From positions 1 through 6,451 of the forward strand of contig JAAVIG010000011.1 of assembly GCA_014796735.1 (NCBI GenBank): DNA of 6,451 nucleotides, given 5' to 3'. The stretch's first letter is position 1, and the number at the start of each line of letters is the position of its first letter. The stretch is from Oscillospiraceae bacterium. Its GTDB lineage: Bacteria > Bacillota > Clostridia > Oscillospirales > Ruminococcaceae. A program made the position numbers and the translations under genes. A model generated the notes under the pieces. That model had not been told where the DNA came from, searched no databases, and worked only from the letters and a program-made list of their open reading frames with translations. Below are positions 5,579 through 6,451 of this stretch, piece by piece.

Positions 5579-6304
5579 TCAGTATAAATCTCTTACTTCA
5601 AGCCATTCTTTGATATGTATCACTGCTTTTCTTGTAAGATATACGGTTCTCCCCTCAATTTCACGATACTTACCTTTCCCTATAACTTTAATATAAGGAA
5701 TGTCTTCATCTAAGTACAGATTCGATAGGTCTAATCCTGCCAGTTCCCCCTCTCTTATGCCGGAACCTTTCAGAAGGTGAAAAACCGCTAAATTCCTTAT
5801 ACGGACAAAAGCATCTCCCTTTTTGTTTATTTTTTTTTTTTTTTTTTTTAACTGTTCGTCAGTTGGAAGTTTTCTCACAAGAATGCTGCTTGATGAAGAT
5901 ATGCCTTTATAAGCAACCTTTTTAATTATATTTCTCTTGACGAGACATTCATCTTCATCTATAAGGTATTCCCAGAAACTCTTAAAAATATTTTTTCTTG
6001 TTTTTAGAGTTGTTGGAGACAATAAAAATTTTTTTTCCTTGTTGTTTAAATAGGTATTAATATGTACTGGTTTTACTACCTCAAAGTCTTCGGGGGTTAT
6101 TTCAGAAATTGACTGTTTGTTTATGATCTTTTCCTCCAAAAGATATACTAAAAGGTCTTTTATGGCAATCCAATAGTTAATTGCTCCCAATTGACTTTCT
6201 TTATTATAAAAGTAGTCTCTGATGAATGCGGGCACATTACCATCTTCAAATTTTTTCCGAAGTTTTTCAGAATTTTTGTTTTGAGTTTCAAGTTTGTAAA
6301 TCAT
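5579..6304 (-). pseudogene. Tyrosine recombinase lacking the catalytic C-terminus, with A20 tract
   Basis: A 241-residue product: a SAM-like core-binding domain (about 20-130), then the start of the catalytic domain with box I GSGIREGELAGLDL (R184) and the strand-turn KVIGKGKYREI holding the likely catalytic lysine. It stops at VRDLY, where relatives continue for about 100 residues with HxxR, H/W and the nucleophilic tyrosine, so it should not be able to cut DNA. The frame opens 28 codons earlier, but ATG at 6304 is chosen because AGAAGGAG lies eight bases upstream. Six consecutive lysines (153-158) are encoded by an uninterrupted run of 20 A; sequence on both sides is recombinase-like in the same frame. 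It could alternatively be a shortened regulator-type protein. The gene starts the minus-strand series seen here. Confidence 0.7.
5830..5849 (-). repeat. 20-base homopolymer (T20 plus strand, A20 coding strand)
   Basis: Twenty uninterrupted T on the plus strand lie inside the truncated recombinase gene, followed within a few bases by further A-rich coding sequence. Such tracts slip during replication and transcription, so length variation, and with it the frame of the downstream part, is expected. Sequencing or assembly error in the count is possible; the present length keeps the frame open. Confidence 0.9.
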
Positions 6305-6451
6305 TTTATGGTCTCCTTCTTTTATGTATTGTTCGTTTAAATTATGTATAATAGTTATGAATTGGAACATTTCTACGAGAAAATGCATTAATTACAAAAA
6401 CATAAAAAATATTATAGATTTAACTTTATATTATCATATTTTTATATTTTG
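6305..6451 (-). promoter_or_regulatory. AT-rich leader upstream of the truncated recombinase
   Basis: These 147 bases hold the AGAAGGAG ribosome site of the recombinase gene and no coding sequence. On the minus strand TATAAT occurs near 6410-6415 and TATACAT near 6345, but neither has a convincing -35 at a normal distance, so the promoter is not firmly placed. The window ends here and the element continues to the right. Confidence 0.3.

Larger units (their letters stand above)
2263..6451 (-). mobile_element. One end of an integrative element with a Tn916-like Int/Xis module (right end outside window)
   Basis: From the integrase rightwards everything is AT-rich, on the minus strand and of accessory type: Tn916-like int and xis at the very edge, a small HTH regulator, a zinc-finger protein of unknown role and a second, truncated tyrosine recombinase. 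The left boundary is expected in the 69 bases between the int stop and the tsaD start (2194-2262). No att core can be named because the other end is not visible. No tRNA gene is present at the junction. Whether this is a conjugative element, a mobilisable element or a prophage cannot be decided, because no relaxase, conjugation or phage structural genes are in view. Confidence 0.72.

Noticed and set aside
5830..5849. The A20 tract as the cause of the recombinase truncation
   Set aside because: The frame is correct on both sides of the tract through box I; the truncation occurs about 250 bases further downstream.

Overview
The window looks like a chromosomal segment of a low-to-moderate GC Firmicute, most likely a Clostridia (Oscillospirales/Ruminococcus-like) genome, invaded by one end of an integrative mobile element. 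The evidence is a MreB C-terminus, a YihY-family membrane protein and TsaD of Firmicute type, AGGAG-type ribosome binding sites, consensus sigma-A promoters, and an integrase/excisionase pair of the Tn916 kind. Base composition changes by eye near 2200-2260: the left part is mixed with many GCC/GGC codons, and everything to the right is clearly AT-rich.

Left, host part (1-2193): the last 67 codons of a MreB/Mbl-type gene and a complete yihY-like gene run rightwards as a probable operon. They converge on tsaD, which runs leftwards. A hairpin with T-rich sequence on both sides (1142-1171) sits between the convergent genes and looks like a two-way terminator.

Right, mobile part (about 2195-2262 to the window end; right end not in view): all genes are on the minus strand. 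In transcription order (right to left) they are: a tyrosine recombinase cut off before its catalytic C-terminus and carrying a 20-base A tract; an unrecognised 411-residue protein with a C-terminal four-cysteine zinc-finger motif, starting 4 bases after the recombinase stop; a 59-residue helix-turn-helix protein; a hairpin-rich non-coding stretch of about 330 bases; a 69-residue Tn916-Xis-like excisionase; and a complete Tn916-Int-like integrase with all six catalytic residues. The integrase has its own near-perfect promoter overlapping the end of xis and reads straight towards tsaD with no visible terminator.

How they probably work together: Int and Xis would insert and excise the element, the small HTH protein is a candidate controller of them, and the hairpin-rich stretch with its direct repeats and dyads lies where control or recombination-protein binding would be expected. 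The most unusual signals are (1) the nested inverted repeats at 3755-3969, which on the minus-strand RNA form hairpins capped by GAAA and UUCG tetraloops plus a three-way junction; (2) the A20 tract inside a recombinase gene; and (3) the truncated recombinase and its frame relation with the zinc-finger gene. No defence, resistance, conjugation or CRISPR genes are visible in this window.
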